Source: Hydrogenovibrio sp049975065
GTDB taxonomy: Bacteria > Pseudomonadota > Gammaproteobacteria > Thiomicrospirales > Thiomicrospiraceae
DNA: 19,916 nt
Assembly: GCA_049975065.1 (NCBI GenBank)
Contig: JBNGDN010000034.1
Reading direction: 5' to 3' (one strand)
The translations under genes were made by a program, and so were the position numbers. Within the stretch, counting starts at the first letter, position 1, and each line of letters starts with the position of its first letter. The notes under the pieces are model-generated. The model searched no databases, was not told the origin of the DNA, and saw nothing but the letters and a program-made list of their open reading frames with translations. Below are positions 7,944 to 15,650 of this stretch, one piece after another.

Positions 7944-9197
7944 ATGGCAAGAAAGCAGCAGCCCACAGAGTCCAATATTGTCATCGGGTTGGATGTGGGT
8001 ACATCCAAAATCGCCGCAGTAATCGGTAAAGTCCAGCCGGATGGTCGCATCGAGGTGGTGGGCATGGGCACACATCCATCAAAAGGTTTAAAAAAAGGGG
8101 TGGTCGTCAATATTGATTCCACCGTTGAGTCGATTCAGCGTGCCATTGATGAAGCGGAAAGAATGTCCGGCATTAAAGCGGAATCGGTTTCGGTCGGCAT
8201 TGCGGGCAGCCACATCGGCAGCTTTAATTCCAATGGTATGGTGGCCATCAGTAACCACGAAGTGCGTGAGGAAGACGTTCAGCGCGTCATTGATGCGGCC
8301 AAAACCATTGCCATTCCAGGCGACCAAGAAGTGTTGCACATTTTGCCGCAGGAATTCATGATCGATAATCAGGGCGGCATTCGTGAGCCGATTGGCATGT
8401 CCGGTGTGCGTTTAGAGGCGCGTGTACACATGGTGACCGGTTCGGTCAGTGCGGCGCAGAACATCACTAAGTGCGTCGAACGCTGCGCTTTGAAAGTTGA
8501 TAACCTGATTTTGGAGCAGCTGGCGTCATCGGAAGCGGTGTTGTCGGAAGACGAGAAGGAATTGGGGGTTTGTCTGGTAGACATCGGTGGTGGTACCACC
8601 GATATTGCCATTTTCCAGAACGGTGCCATTCGTCATTCGGCGGTGATTCCGGTCGCCGGTGATCAGGTGACCAATGACATTGCCATGGCCTTACGCACGC
8701 CGAAACAGGCCGCCGAAGACATTAAGAAAAAATACGCCTGTGCCTTGCCACAATTGATTTCCAAAGATGAAGATATTGAAGTGCCCAGCGTGGGAGACCG
8801 TCCGGCTCGCTGTTTATCGCGTCATACGTTGGTCGAGGTCATAGAACCGCGTTATGAAGAGTTGTTTCAATTGATTCAGGCGGAGCTGCGTCGCACCGAC
8901 TTTGAGCATAAAATTGCCGCAGGCATTGTGCTTACCGGTGGCAGCTCTTTGGTTGAAGGCGCTGTGGAGCTGGCTGAAGAGGTGTTCCATATGCCGGTTC
9001 GACTGGGGTATCCGATGGAAGTCATGGGGTTGAGTGAAGAGGTGAACAGTCCGGCCTTTGCGACGACTGTGGGGTTGTTAATGTATGCCAAAGAACACCA
9101 GCCGACGGCGTTGCATTCAGAGGACGTCGCGGCCGAACCCTTGGATAAAACTTCCGTTCTGAATAAGATGAAAAACTGGTTCAGCAACAGTTTTTAA
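7944..9197 (+). CDS. ftsA: FtsA, actin-like membrane tether of the Z-ring
   Basis: 417-residue actin-fold ATPase that anchors FtsZ filaments to the inner membrane and recruits later division proteins. Phosphate-1 motif is IGLDVGTSKIAAVIG near the N-terminus. Subdomain 1C follows (VVVNIDSTVESIQRAIDEAE, then the SHIGSFNSNG region). The phosphate-2 motif is VDIGGGTTDIAIF and the adenosine motif is GIVLTGGSSLVEG. The C-terminus is an amphipathic helix (SVLNKMKNWFSNSF), the usual membrane-targeting sequence. Length fits E. coli FtsA (420). TAAAGG at 7928-7933 serves as a ribosome site. ftsZ, normally the next gene, is not here: the following 207 bp are noncoding and then lpxC starts. No strong terminator follows ftsA, so read-through into lpxC is possible. 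Confidence 0.97.
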   Translation: MARKQQPTESNIVIGLDVGTSKIAAVIGKVQPDGRIEVVGMGTHPSKGLKKGVVVNIDSTVESIQRAIDEAERMSGIKAESVSVGIAGSHIGSFNSNGMVAISNHEVREEDVQRVIDAAKTIAIPGDQEVLHILPQEFMIDNQGGIREPIGMSGVRLEARVHMVTGSVSAAQNITKCVERCALKVDNLILEQLASSEAVLSEDEKELGVCLVDIGGGTTDIAIFQNGAIRHSAVIPVAGDQVTNDIAMALRTPKQAAEDIKKKYACALPQLISKDEDIEVPSVGDRPARCLSRHTLVEVIEPRYEELFQLIQAELRRTDFEHKIAAGIVLTGGSSLVEGAVELAEEVFHMPVRLGYPMEVMGLSEEVNSPAFATTVGLLMYAKEHQPTALHSEDVAAEPLDKTSVLNKMKNWFSNSF

Positions 9198-9233
9198 CCC
9201 GACTATTTGGGTCAAAGCTGTGGGCGCAATCTG

Positions 9234-9242
9234 TGCTAGAAT
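9234..9242 (+). promoter_or_regulatory. Extended -10 promoter of lpxC with GC-rich discriminator
   Basis: TGC followed by TAGAAT (9237-9242) is an extended -10 element. No good -35 hexamer is seen 16-18 bases upstream, as is common for extended -10 promoters. It is followed closely by GCGCC, a GC-rich discriminator. The same arrangement lies upstream of secA. Transcription would start near 9249, giving a leader of about 155 bases. Confidence 0.6.
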
Positions 9243-9332
9243 TCGCGCCAGGTTAACCGACGCTTTCAGCGCATTACGAGCACCTCGAATAACCCCCAAT
9301 GAGATTCTGCGGGACTAAAAGGCGGCTTATTC

Positions 9333-9368
9333 TCGGCGCGGCTCGCCGACCTTGGTCATTCTAAGGTC
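9333..9368 (+). promoter_or_regulatory. Paired hairpins in the lpxC leader
   Basis: TCGGCG (9333-9338) pairs with CGCCGA (9344-9349) over a 5-base loop. GACCTT (9348-9353) pairs with AAGGTC (9363-9368) over a 9-base loop. The two stems share bases 9348-9349, so they can stack or compete. They lie 37-72 bases before the lpxC start, which is a GTG with a weak ribosome site. A regulatory role is inferred. Confidence 0.4.
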
Positions 9369-9404
9369 AAGCCCTTACATCAAACGAAAATTGAAGACTG
9401 TTAC

Positions 9405-10325
9405 GTGAAACAAAGAACCCTTGCCAATTCCATCAAAGCTAAAGGTGTCGGGCTGCATACCGGTCACAAGTCCGTGATGACATTACGCCCCGCACCGATT
9501 CATACTGGGATTGTTTTCCGGCGCGTGGATGTGGATCCTGCGGTGGAATTCCCGATTTCGCCAGGCCTGGTCAAAGAAACCACCTTGTGTACCACCATTG
9601 TTCAGGAGGTCGGAGACGTCCCTGTTAAGATTGCCACCATTGAACATTTGATGTCCGCTCTGGCTGGGGTGGGGATTGATAATTTGTACATTGATATTAC
9701 CGCCGATGAAGTGCCGATTATGGACGGCAGTGCATCGCATTTTATTTTTCTGCTGCAATCGGCTGGCGTGGCACTGCAAGAAGCACCCAAACAGTTTATT
9801 CGCATTAAAAAGTCGGTCAAGGTGGCCAATGACAAAGGCGGCGCGGCGCAGTTTGATCCATTTCAGGGGTTTCGGCTCAATTTTTCGATTGATTTCGATC
9901 ACCCGGCGTTTGAGCAAACCGCTGAAAAAATGACGCTGTGTTTTTCCTCTACGGCCTATTTTAAAGAGGTCAGTCGCGCGCGCACTTTCGGGTTTATGAA
10001 GGATATGGAAGTGCTGCGCGCGCAAAATCTAGGGCTGGGTGCCGGATTGCATAATGCCATCGGTCTGGATGAAAACGGGGTGGTCAATGAAGAGGGGCTG
10101 CGCAATAAAGACGAATTTGTGCGCCATAAAATACTCGATGCGGTAGGGGATTTGTATATGGCCGGTCATGCGATTATTGGGGAGTTTACCGCCCATAAGT
10201 CCGGCCACGCCCTAAACAATCAATTGCTCCGCGCCCTGATGGCCGATTCAGAGGCTTATGAAGTGGTGACCTTTGAAAATCAAGAGCCGCCCATTCAATA
10301 CGGCAGCAGTAAAATTCTGCTATAA
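9405..10325 (+). CDS. lpxC: LpxC, UDP-3-O-acyl-N-acetylglucosamine deacetylase
   Basis: 306-residue Zn-dependent cytoplasmic deacetylase, the committed step of lipid A synthesis. The opening KQRTLANSIKAKGVGLHTG matches the family. Zn ligands are His81 in TIEHLMSAL, and His241 and Asp245 in EFVRHKILDAVGD. The catalytic Glu is Glu80 and the catalytic His is His268 in HKSGHALNN. Other blocks are DEVPIMDGSASHF and SRARTFGFMKD. Length agrees with E. coli LpxC (305). The GTG start at 9405 is chosen because the family begins M-(I)-KQRTL. The only ribosome-site candidate is GAAGA, so initiation may be weak. E. coli LpxC is degraded by FtsH through a C-terminal tail; the tail here (QYGSSKILL) differs from the E. 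coli one. Confidence 0.98.
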   Translation: MKQRTLANSIKAKGVGLHTGHKSVMTLRPAPIHTGIVFRRVDVDPAVEFPISPGLVKETTLCTTIVQEVGDVPVKIATIEHLMSALAGVGIDNLYIDITADEVPIMDGSASHFIFLLQSAGVALQEAPKQFIRIKKSVKVANDKGGAAQFDPFQGFRLNFSIDFDHPAFEQTAEKMTLCFSSTAYFKEVSRARTFGFMKDMEVLRAQNLGLGAGLHNAIGLDENGVVNEEGLRNKDEFVRHKILDAVGDLYMAGHAIIGEFTAHKSGHALNNQLLRALMADSEAYEVVTFENQEPPIQYGSSKILL

Positions 10326-10351
10326 CTGCATTAACCGCATTAGCGACAGAA

Positions 10352-10383
10352 GCCCGAATTAATCCGAAAGTCGATGTTCGGGT
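10352..10383 (+). other. Weak stem-loop after lpxC
   Basis: CCCGAA (10353-10358) pairs with TTCGGG (10377-10382), extendable by one G-T pair, around an 18-base loop. It is followed by TTAAC with no long T run. It could be an inefficient terminator for lpxC or a 3'-end stabiliser. Confidence 0.35.
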
Positions 10384-10429
10384 TAACAACCATTTTAAAA
10401 TGCTCCGTTATTTTACGGTTTTTGAAATG

Positions 10430-10438
10430 TGCTAGAAT
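10430..10438 (+). promoter_or_regulatory. Extended -10 promoter of secA with GC-rich discriminator
   Basis: TGC plus TAGAAT (10433-10438) forms an extended -10 element, immediately followed by AGCGCC. The -35 region (TTTTAC or ATTTTA) is poor. Sequence from TGTGCTAGAAT through GCGCCA matches the lpxC promoter, apart from one extra base in the lpxC copy. Transcription would start near 10445, 85 bases before the secA ATG. Confidence 0.6.
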
Positions 10439-10529
10439 AGCGCCAATTTAACGCAATGAATCGGTTGCAGATGGTCGGTTGGATAGAGGCCGCACCGCTT
10501 TTTAAACTCATTACTGGATTTGACCCCGA

Positions 10530-13268
10530 ATGGCTTTTAACATTTTCAAAACGCTTTTTGGCAGCCGCAACGAACGCCTGCTTAAACAATATCGTAAGAT
10601 CGTACAGCAGATAAACGCTCTGGAAGAGTCGTTTTCTGAACTCAGTGATGACGCTTTAAAAGCCAAAACCGATGAATTTAAGCAGCGGGTTGCGCAAGGC
10701 GAGTCGTTGGATCAAATCTTGCCCGAAGCCTTTGCCGTGGTGCGCGAGGCGGGTAAACGGGTCATGGGCATGCGGCATTATGATGTGCAGTTGATCGGGG
10801 GCATGGCACTCCACAACGGCAAGATTGCCGAAATGCGCACCGGGGAAGGGAAAACCCTAGTGGCCACCTTAGCGGCGTATCTGAATGCCTTGGCCGGAAA
10901 AGGGGTGCACGTCATTACCGTGAACGATTACCTGGCCGCCCGTGATGCCGAGTGGATGGGGCAGTTATACGGTTTTCTCGGCCTGACCACGGGCGTGATT
11001 CTCTCCGGCCAAACGGCGGCCGAAAAGCAGCTGGCTTATCAAGCCGACATCACCTACGGCACCAATAACGAATTCGGTTTCGATTATCTGCGCGATAATA
11101 TGGCGATCTTTGTCGAGGAGCGCGTCATGCGCGGTCAGGCCTTTGCCATCATTGACGAAGTGGATTCGATCCTGATTGATGAAGCGCGGACGCCGTTGAT
11201 TATTTCCGGCCCGGCCGAAGATAAGTCTGAGTTGTATCAGAAAATGAATCCGCTGGTACAAGGTTTGGAGCGCGGTGAAGAGGATCTGGAAACCAAAACG
11301 TCTTCCGGCGATTACACCATTGATGAAAAAACCAAACAGATTCATCTGACCGATGACGGTCATTCCAAGGTCGAGGCCATGTTGGTGGAAATCGGCTTGT
11401 TGAACGAAGGGGATTCGCTCTACGATGCGGAACACATCACCCTGATGAAATACGTCAATGCGTCCTTGCGGGCGCATTTGTTGTTTGAGAAGAACACCGA
11501 TTACATTGTTCAGGATAACGAAGTCATTATCATCGACGAATTCACTGGCCGCAAGATGGCGGGTCGCCGTTGGGGGGATGGCCTGCATCAGGCGGTGGAA
11601 GCGAAGGAAGGGGTGTCCATTCAAGCGGAAAGCCAGACCTATGCCTCCATCACTTTCCAGAATTATTTCCGCCAGTATGAAAAATTATCCGGTATGACCG
11701 GTACCGCCGATACCGAAGCCGGTGAGTTTCTGGCGACCTATAAACTCGAAGTGGTGGTGATTCCGCCGAACAAGGTGCCGACGCGGCAAGATTTACCAGA
11801 CCTGGTATTTTTGGATATTGAAGGTAAGTTAAACGCCATTGTGCGCGACGTCAAGGCCATGAAAGAATCCGGTCAACCGATTCTCATCGGCACGGCTTCC
11901 ATTGAAATGTCGGAAGTCTTGTCGTCGCTGTTCGATAAAGAGGGCATTCAGCACAGTGTACTGAACGCCAAGCAGCATGAGCGTGAAGCCAACATTATTG
12001 CCGACGCCGGGCGTCCCGGTGCCATTACCATTGCCACCAATATGGCAGGTCGCGGCACCGATATCGTCTTGGGTGGGAATCTGGACAGTGAAATCGAAGC
12101 CCTTGAGGCTCCCTCGGAAGCTCAGATTGCAGAGGTGAAGGCCGCTTGGCAAAAACGCCATGATGAAGTCTTGGAAAAGGGCGGCTTGATGGTGCTCGGT
12201 TCCGAGCGGCACGAGTCGCGCCGTATTGACAATCAGCTACGCGGGCGCTCCGGTCGCCAGGGCGATCCAGGGGTCACCCGTTTCTATCTGTCGCTGGATG
12301 ACGATTTAATGCGTCGTTTTGCCTCGGAGAAAGTCAAAAACATGATGCGTCGTCTGGGGATGAAATCGGACGAGGCCATTGAGCACAATATGGTCAGCAA
12401 ATCCATTGAGCGTGCTCAGAAGCAGGTCGAGCGCATGCACCAAGATGAGCGTGCCAACCTGTTAAAATTCGACAATATTGCCAATGAACAGCGTAAGGTG
12501 GTGTATTCCCAGCGTAATGAGCTGATGGAAGAGGACGATGTTTCCGAGATTGTCGATTCGTTGCGCACCAACGTGGTTGAATCGATTATGGCGAATTTCA
12601 TTCCGCCGGGCAGCCTGGAAGAGCAGTGGGATGTGGCGGGACTGGAACGCCAGCTGCAAGAGGATTTGGGCTGTGAATTGACCATTCAGCAATGGCTGGA
12701 TGAGGACAAGAGCCTGTTTGAGGAAAAACTGCGTGAGCGTCTTGTTGCAGAAATCAAAGCGCTTTACCAGTCCAAGATGGCGGTGGTGGACGAAAAAACC
12801 CGTCACCACTTTGAGAAAGAAGTGTTGTTGAGAACCATTGACAAGCAGTGGCGCGAGCATTTGAATGAAATGGATTATTTGCGTCGTTGGATTCACTTGA
12901 AAGGGTTTGCGCAAAAAGATCCATTCCAGGAATATCGCAGCTCGGCCGCCGAAATGTTTGAAGCCTTCTTGGATGCGGTGATGTTCGAAACCATTCAGAC
13001 CCTTTCAATGGTTCAAATTCAGGGACGACAGGATGTGGATGCCTACGAGCAGCAACAGCTTGAAGAACGCCCGCAACAGTTGGAAGCCACACATTCGGCG
13101 GCGCAAGGCATTGCGGATGCGATGGGCATGCCGTCTGGCGAACCGGAAAACACAGAAAGCGGTTCGGATGGCACTTACCGCCGCGAAACACCGAAAGTGG
13201 GGCGCAACGATCCCTGTCCGTGTGGTTCCGGTAAGAAATATAAGCAATGTTGTGGTAAATTGAGTTAA
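10530..13268 (+). CDS. secA: SecA, preprotein translocase ATPase
   Basis: 912-residue motor ATPase that pushes unfolded preproteins through SecYEG. Nucleotide-binding domain 1 has MRTGEGKT with Lys108 and the DEVD box with Asp209 (IIDEVDSILIDEART). Both fall at the same numbers as in E. coli. The preprotein cross-linking domain follows. Domain 2 shows TNMAGRGTDIVLGGN and the arginine-rich SERHESRRIDNQLRGRSGRQGDPG region. The helical scaffold/wing region includes IDKQWREHLNEMDYLR. The C-terminal Zn tail is DPCPCGSGKKYKQCCG (Cys896, Cys898, Cys907 and an adjacent Cys908 where E. coli has His), which binds SecB and phospholipid. The ribosome site is weak (GGATTTGA). No secM-like arrest gene is recognised upstream, although a short overlapping reading frame exists there. 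Confidence 0.98.
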   Translation: MAFNIFKTLFGSRNERLLKQYRKIVQQINALEESFSELSDDALKAKTDEFKQRVAQGESLDQILPEAFAVVREAGKRVMGMRHYDVQLIGGMALHNGKIAEMRTGEGKTLVATLAAYLNALAGKGVHVITVNDYLAARDAEWMGQLYGFLGLTTGVILSGQTAAEKQLAYQADITYGTNNEFGFDYLRDNMAIFVEERVMRGQAFAIIDEVDSILIDEARTPLIISGPAEDKSELYQKMNPLVQGLERGEEDLETKTSSGDYTIDEKTKQIHLTDDGHSKVEAMLVEIGLLNEGDSLYDAEHITLMKYVNASLRAHLLFEKNTDYIVQDNEVIIIDEFTGRKMAGRRWGDGLHQAVEAKEGVSIQAESQTYASITFQNYFRQYEKLSGMTGTADTEAGEFLATYKLEVVVIPPNKVPTRQDLPDLVFLDIEGKLNAIVRDVKAMKESGQPILIGTASIEMSEVLSSLFDKEGIQHSVLNAKQHEREANIIADAGRPGAITIATNMAGRGTDIVLGGNLDSEIEALEAPSEAQIAEVKAAWQKRHDEVLEKGGLMVLGSERHESRRIDNQLRGRSGRQGDPGVTRFYLSLDDDLMRRFASEKVKNMMRRLGMKSDEAIEHNMVSKSIERAQKQVERMHQDERANLLKFDNIANEQRKVVYSQRNELMEEDDVSEIVDSLRTNVVESIMANFIPPGSLEEQWDVAGLERQLQEDLGCELTIQQWLDEDKSLFEEKLRERLVAEIKALYQSKMAVVDEKTRHHFEKEVLLRTIDKQWREHLNEMDYLRRWIHLKGFAQKDPFQEYRSSAAEMFEAFLDAVMFETIQTLSMVQIQGRQDVDAYEQQQLEERPQQLEATHSAAQGIADAMGMPSGEPENTESGSDGTYRRETPKVGRNDPCPCGSGKKYKQCCGKLS

Positions 13269-13297
13269 TATTAATTGTACAGCTATTGTAGAGATTG

Positions 13298-13360
13298 AAA
13301 AAATCCACGTTGAGCGGAGTGTCGAGAACGGTCGAGCATTTCCATTCACGTGGATTTTTT
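13298..13360 (+). terminator. Large terminator-like stem-loop between secA and argJ
   Basis: AAAAAATCCACGT (13298-13310) pairs over 13 bases with ACGTGGATTTTTT (13348-13360), enclosing a 37-base loop with a possible inner TCGA/TCGA stem. The right arm ends in six T. It starts 29 bases after the secA stop. The argJ ribosome site GGAGA (13366-13370) begins only five bases after the stem, so the structure could also affect argJ translation. Confidence 0.7.
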
Positions 13361-13378
13361 AGTTTGGAGAACAAAACC

Positions 13379-14587
13379 ATGTCGCAACAACGTTTGATTC
13401 ATCCGGTGGACGGCGTTTATCTGGGCGCGACGCAAGCCAAGATTAAAAAAGCCGACAAAACCGATTTTGTCGTGGTGTCCTTTGTGGAAGGCAGTCGCAC
13501 CGCCGCGACCTTCACGCAAAATGCGTTTTGTGCCGCGCCGGTCACGGTCGCCAAAGCGCATTTGCAGGCGACCGCCTGTCGTGCTTTAGTGATTAACAGC
13601 GGCAACGCCAATGCCGGAACCGGGCAGCAGGGTCTGAAGGACGCCACGCAAACCTGCCAATGGGTGGCTAGCGAGTTAGGTTTGCCAGCAGAAGCGGTGC
13701 TTCCGTTTTCCACGGGTGTCATCGGGCAGAATTTACCGATGGATAAGCTTGAAGCCGCCATTCCGGATGCGATTGCCAATCAGTCGATTGACGGTTGGAA
13801 AATCGCGGCGAAAGGCATTATGACGACCGATACCTGTGAAAAAATCGTCAGTCGTCAAATCGATATCGACGGGGCTTTGGTGACGGTGACCGGCATCGCC
13901 AAAGGTTCCGGCATGATTCATCCCAACATGGCGACCATGCTCGGCTTTGCGGCGACGGATGCCAAAATTTCCCAGGCCTGCTTGCAGCAAGCGCTCAGCG
14001 ACGCCGTTAAGGTGTCGTTTAACCGTATCACGGTGGATGGCGATACGTCGACTAACGATGCCTGTACCTTGACCGCCACTCAGCAAGCGGCGATGCCGGA
14101 AATCACCGATACACACTCCACGGCTTATCAAGTCTTTTCAGGCCTGGTGAAAGCGGTGATGACCGAGTTGGCGCAAATGATTATCCGCGACGGTGAAGGC
14201 GCGACCAAGTTTGTCACAGTGCAGGTCGAAGGCGGCCAAAACTCGGACGAGTGTTTAAAAGTGGCGCATGCGGTGGCCTTGTCGCCGTTGGTGAAAACCG
14301 CTTTGTTTGCTTCCGATCCCAACTGGGGGCGGATTCTCGCCGCGGTGGGTCGGGCAGGCCTGGTCGATTTGGATATTGAGGCTTTACAGATTTACTTGGG
14401 CGAGGTTTTGTTGGTGGAAAACGGCGGACGCGCCGATTCTTATACCGAAGAAGCCGGTCAGGCGGTGATGGATGAAACCGATATCTTGATTCGCATTGTC
14501 TTGAATCGGGGCGAGGCGTCTGAAATCGTCTGGACCACCGATTTTTCATACGATTATGTGAAAATCAATGCCGAATACCGAACGTAA
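13379..14587 (+). CDS. argJ: ArgJ, glutamate N-acetyltransferase (ornithine acetyltransferase)
   Basis: 402-residue ArgJ moves the acetyl group from N-acetylornithine to glutamate, recycling it in arginine synthesis. Some family members can also use acetyl-CoA; sequence alone does not decide. The precursor cleaves itself between Ala and Thr in KGSGMIHPNMATMLGF; the new N-terminal nucleophile is Thr186. Other blocks are VINSGNANAGTG, STGVIGQNLPMDK, TTDT, ITVDGDTSTND and SDPNWGRILAAVGRAG, with the C-terminal YVKINAEYRT. The ATG at 13379 is chosen over an upstream in-frame ATG at 13295 because GGAGA lies just ahead and the 28 extra residues would be encoded by the stem-loop. secA-argJ-mutT is a familiar order in gammaproteobacteria; here hisC separates argJ from the mutT-like gene. 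Confidence 0.96.
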   Translation: MSQQRLIHPVDGVYLGATQAKIKKADKTDFVVVSFVEGSRTAATFTQNAFCAAPVTVAKAHLQATACRALVINSGNANAGTGQQGLKDATQTCQWVASELGLPAEAVLPFSTGVIGQNLPMDKLEAAIPDAIANQSIDGWKIAAKGIMTTDTCEKIVSRQIDIDGALVTVTGIAKGSGMIHPNMATMLGFAATDAKISQACLQQALSDAVKVSFNRITVDGDTSTNDACTLTATQQAAMPEITDTHSTAYQVFSGLVKAVMTELAQMIIRDGEGATKFVTVQVEGGQNSDECLKVAHAVALSPLVKTALFASDPNWGRILAAVGRAGLVDLDIEALQIYLGEVLLVENGGRADSYTEEAGQAVMDETDILIRIVLNRGEASEIVWTTDFSYDYVKINAEYRT

Positions 14588-14629
14588 GGAACGTAATCAG
14601 GTCGCTTATTCACGCCCATGAGTCCATAA

Positions 14630-14653
14630 AAAAACGCCGATCACGGCGTTTTT
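14630..14653. terminator. Bidirectional terminator between argJ and hisC
   Basis: AAAAACGCCG (14630-14639) and CGGCGTTTTT (14644-14653) form a 10-bp stem with the loop ATCA. T runs occur on both strands, so it serves argJ on the plus strand and hisC on the minus strand, whose stop lies at 14665. Confidence 0.85.
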
Positions 14654-14664
14654 GGGTTTTAGGG

Positions 14665-15561
14665 CTAAGCCAAAATTTCCGTCAAGGCCTGACAAAGGGC
14701 ATCGGTTTCCGCATCGGTACCGATGGTGATGCGAAGGTATTCGTCAATACGAGGTTTATTGAAGTAACGCACGATAATGGCCCGTTCGCGTAAGGCTTGA
14801 GCCATGTCGGCGGCCGCTTGGCTTGGATGGGCAGCAAACAAGAAGTTGGCCGCCGAAGGCACGACCTGAAAGCCGTGTTGTTGCAGGAATTCGGTCAGAC
14901 GATTTCGGGTGGCGATGATTTTATTGCAACTGGCCTCGAAGTAGCTTTCATCTTCCATCGCCGCGATGGCACCGGCCACCGCCAACCGATCCAGCGGGTA
15001 GGAATTAAAACTGTTTTTGACGCGCTCCAAGGCCTCAATTAAATCCGCATGACCCAAAGCGAAGCCCACTCGTAACCCTGCCAAAGCGCGGGATTTCGAA
15101 AAGGTTTGTACCACTAAAAGATTCGGGTAACAGTGAATCAATTGCGCGGCGGATTCGCCGCCGAAATCGATATAGGCCTCGTCCACGACGACGACTGAGT
15201 TTGGGTTGCCCTGCAAAATTTTTTCAATGGCTTGTAATGGCAAGAGTCGGCCGGTGGGGGCATTCGGGTTCGGGAAAATAATGCCGCCGTTGTCGATTTG
15301 ATAGTCGGCCGGCTGAATGGCAAAGTCTTCATTGAGCGGCACGGTNNNNNNNNNNNNNNNNNNNNNNNNNNNNNNNNNNNNNNNNNNNNNNNNNNNNNNN
15401 NNNNNNNNNNNNNNNNNNNNNNNNNNNNNNNNNNNNNNNNNNNNNGAGGGCGGATAAGGGCTCTCATTGGTATTGAGCTTGATCAGGTTATCCACTTTCG
15501 GTTGCTCACCGGGAACATAAGGGGTCAGTTGATGAACGCGTTGGCTCCAGAATCGACTCAT
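14665..15561 (-). CDS. hisC: HisC, histidinol-phosphate aminotransferase (internal assembly gap)
   Basis: PLP aminotransferase converting imidazole-acetol phosphate and glutamate to histidinol phosphate. The N-terminus MSRFWSQRVHQLTPYVPGEQP and the remainder match the HisC2-type branch seen in Pseudomonas. Visible blocks are KLNTNESPYPP, then after the gap IIFPNPNAPTG, VVVDEAYIDFGG, the PLP lysine in TFSKSRALAGLRVGFALG, VKNSFNSYPLDRLAVAG and YLRITIGT. A run of 100 N (15346-15445) interrupts it. By comparison with full-length HisC (about 350-360), roughly 90 residues are missing between NESPYPP and TVPLNEDF, so the real gap is nearer 270 bases than 100. Both flanks read in the same frame, so the gene is probably intact in the organism. 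It sits alone, away from other his genes, convergent with argJ. Confidence 0.93.
   Translation of the reverse strand: MSRFWSQRVHQLTPYVPGEQPKVDNLIKLNTNESPYPPXXXXXXXXXXXXXXXXXXXXXXXXXXXXXXXXXXTVPLNEDFAIQPADYQIDNGGIIFPNPNAPTGRLLPLQAIEKILQGNPNSVVVVDEAYIDFGGESAAQLIHCYPNLLVVQTFSKSRALAGLRVGFALGHADLIEALERVKNSFNSYPLDRLAVAGAIAAMEDESYFEASCNKIIATRNRLTEFLQQHGFQVVPSAANFLFAAHPSQAAADMAQALRERAIIVRYFNKPRIDEYLRITIGTDAETDALCQALTEILA
15346..15445. other. Assembly gap of 100 N
   Basis: Exactly 100 unknown bases, a usual placeholder for a gap of unknown size. It falls inside hisC. The homologous stretch in full-length HisC suggests about 270 bases are truly missing. Confidence 0.97.
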
Positions 15562-15605
15562 GGCGTATGGTTTCCGTTTACATAATTTAGGTTAGGTAAC
15601 CCGCT

Positions 15606-15611
15606 ATTCTA
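15606..15611 (-). promoter_or_regulatory. Candidate hisC promoter (-10)
   Basis: On the minus strand TAGAAT lies 44 bases before the hisC ATG and is followed by AGCGGG, resembling the lpxC and secA -10 regions. It lacks the TG extension. At 17-base spacing the -35 region reads GTGAAG, a weak match. Confidence 0.4.
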
Positions 15612-15650
15612 ACGGTATTCGATGATGGCTTCACGAAAAATGAGCGCTTT

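Noticed and set aside
10965..11624. Open frame opposite secA
   Set aside because: Antisense shadow of the SecA coding region, no independent evidence.
13295..13378. Upstream ATG for ArgJ
   Set aside because: It lies in the terminator stem and adds 28 residues with no family match; the ATG at 13379 has a ribosome site.
15346..15445. hisC as a pseudogene
   Set aside because: The break is an assembly gap; both flanks are intact and in the same frame.
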